From Candidatus Poseidoniaceae archaeon (lineage in GTDB: Archaea > Thermoplasmatota > Poseidoniia > Poseidoniales > Poseidoniaceae), in assembly GCA_013330015.1 (NCBI GenBank), contig DUJC01000179.1, positions 1 through 5,446 on the forward strand: 5,446 nucleotides of DNA, written 5' to 3'. The notes below the pieces were generated by a model, which saw only the letters and a list, made by a program, of their open reading frames with translations, was not told where the DNA came from and ran no database searches. Positions 5,418 through 5,446 of this stretch are shown piece by piece (position 1 is the first letter of the stretch; every line of letters begins with the position of its first letter). The position numbers were made by a program, and so were the translations under genes.

Positions 5418-5446
5418 ACCGTTACTGACCATAATAGGTGTAATTT

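Noticed and set aside
5415..5446. Tandem GTTAC repeats and CATAATAG at the right edge as a promoter for a gene beyond
   Set aside because: The repeats are only five to six bases long, and the neighbouring gene is not visible, so direction and role cannot be supported.

Overview
The window looks like a piece of an archaeal chromosome, most likely a planktonic euryarchaeon of the Marine Group II / Poseidoniales (Thermoplasmata-related) kind. This placement is an inference from several signs: a DhnA-type class I aldolase with the archaeal-style DQKIEHLNDDF motif, TATA-like boxes about 25 bases before start codons that lack a Shine-Dalgarno sequence, 4-base ATGA gene overlaps, very tight spacing, and a small winged-helix-like protein of a type I associate with that group. 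There is no ribosomal or other marker gene to settle it. I see no mobile element, tRNA, rRNA or CRISPR array, and no gene-free stretch longer than about 140 bases.

Layout. Bases 1-1537 are read on the minus strand. In transcription order they hold moaE, then moaC overlapping it by 4 bases (ATGA), then after a 101-base gap the N-terminal part of a DEAD-box RNA helicase that runs off the left edge. The first two genes belong to molybdopterin cofactor synthesis: MoaC makes cyclic pyranopterin monophosphate and MoaE is the large subunit of molybdopterin synthase. The partners moaA and moaD are not in the window.

Bases 1589-4689 are read on the plus strand and diverge from moaE across only about 51 bases. 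They encode a geranylgeranyl-reductase-like FAD oxidoreductase, an enoyl-CoA hydratase (crotonase) and a class I fructose-bisphosphate-type aldolase. The last two overlap by 4 bases and are probably translated in a coupled way. A perfect 8-base inverted repeat with a TATA-like spacer and a T run lies between the oxidoreductase and the crotonase, so the crotonase-aldolase pair may have its own promoter or control site.

Bases 4751-5310 hold a two-helix membrane protein of the DUF2892 (YgaP-like) type on the plus strand and a small winged-helix-like protein on the minus strand. They meet tail to tail with stop codons overlapping by 4 bases. The winged-helix gene is the only one here with a strong Shine-Dalgarno sequence. 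It also has a clear TATA box and an inverted repeat just upstream of it, which makes it the best candidate for a regulated, perhaps self-regulated, gene.

Most of the window is ordinary core metabolism. The points that deserve a second look are the small DNA-binding-like protein with its promoter architecture, the inverted repeats at gene junctions, and the coupling of a crotonase to an aldolase.
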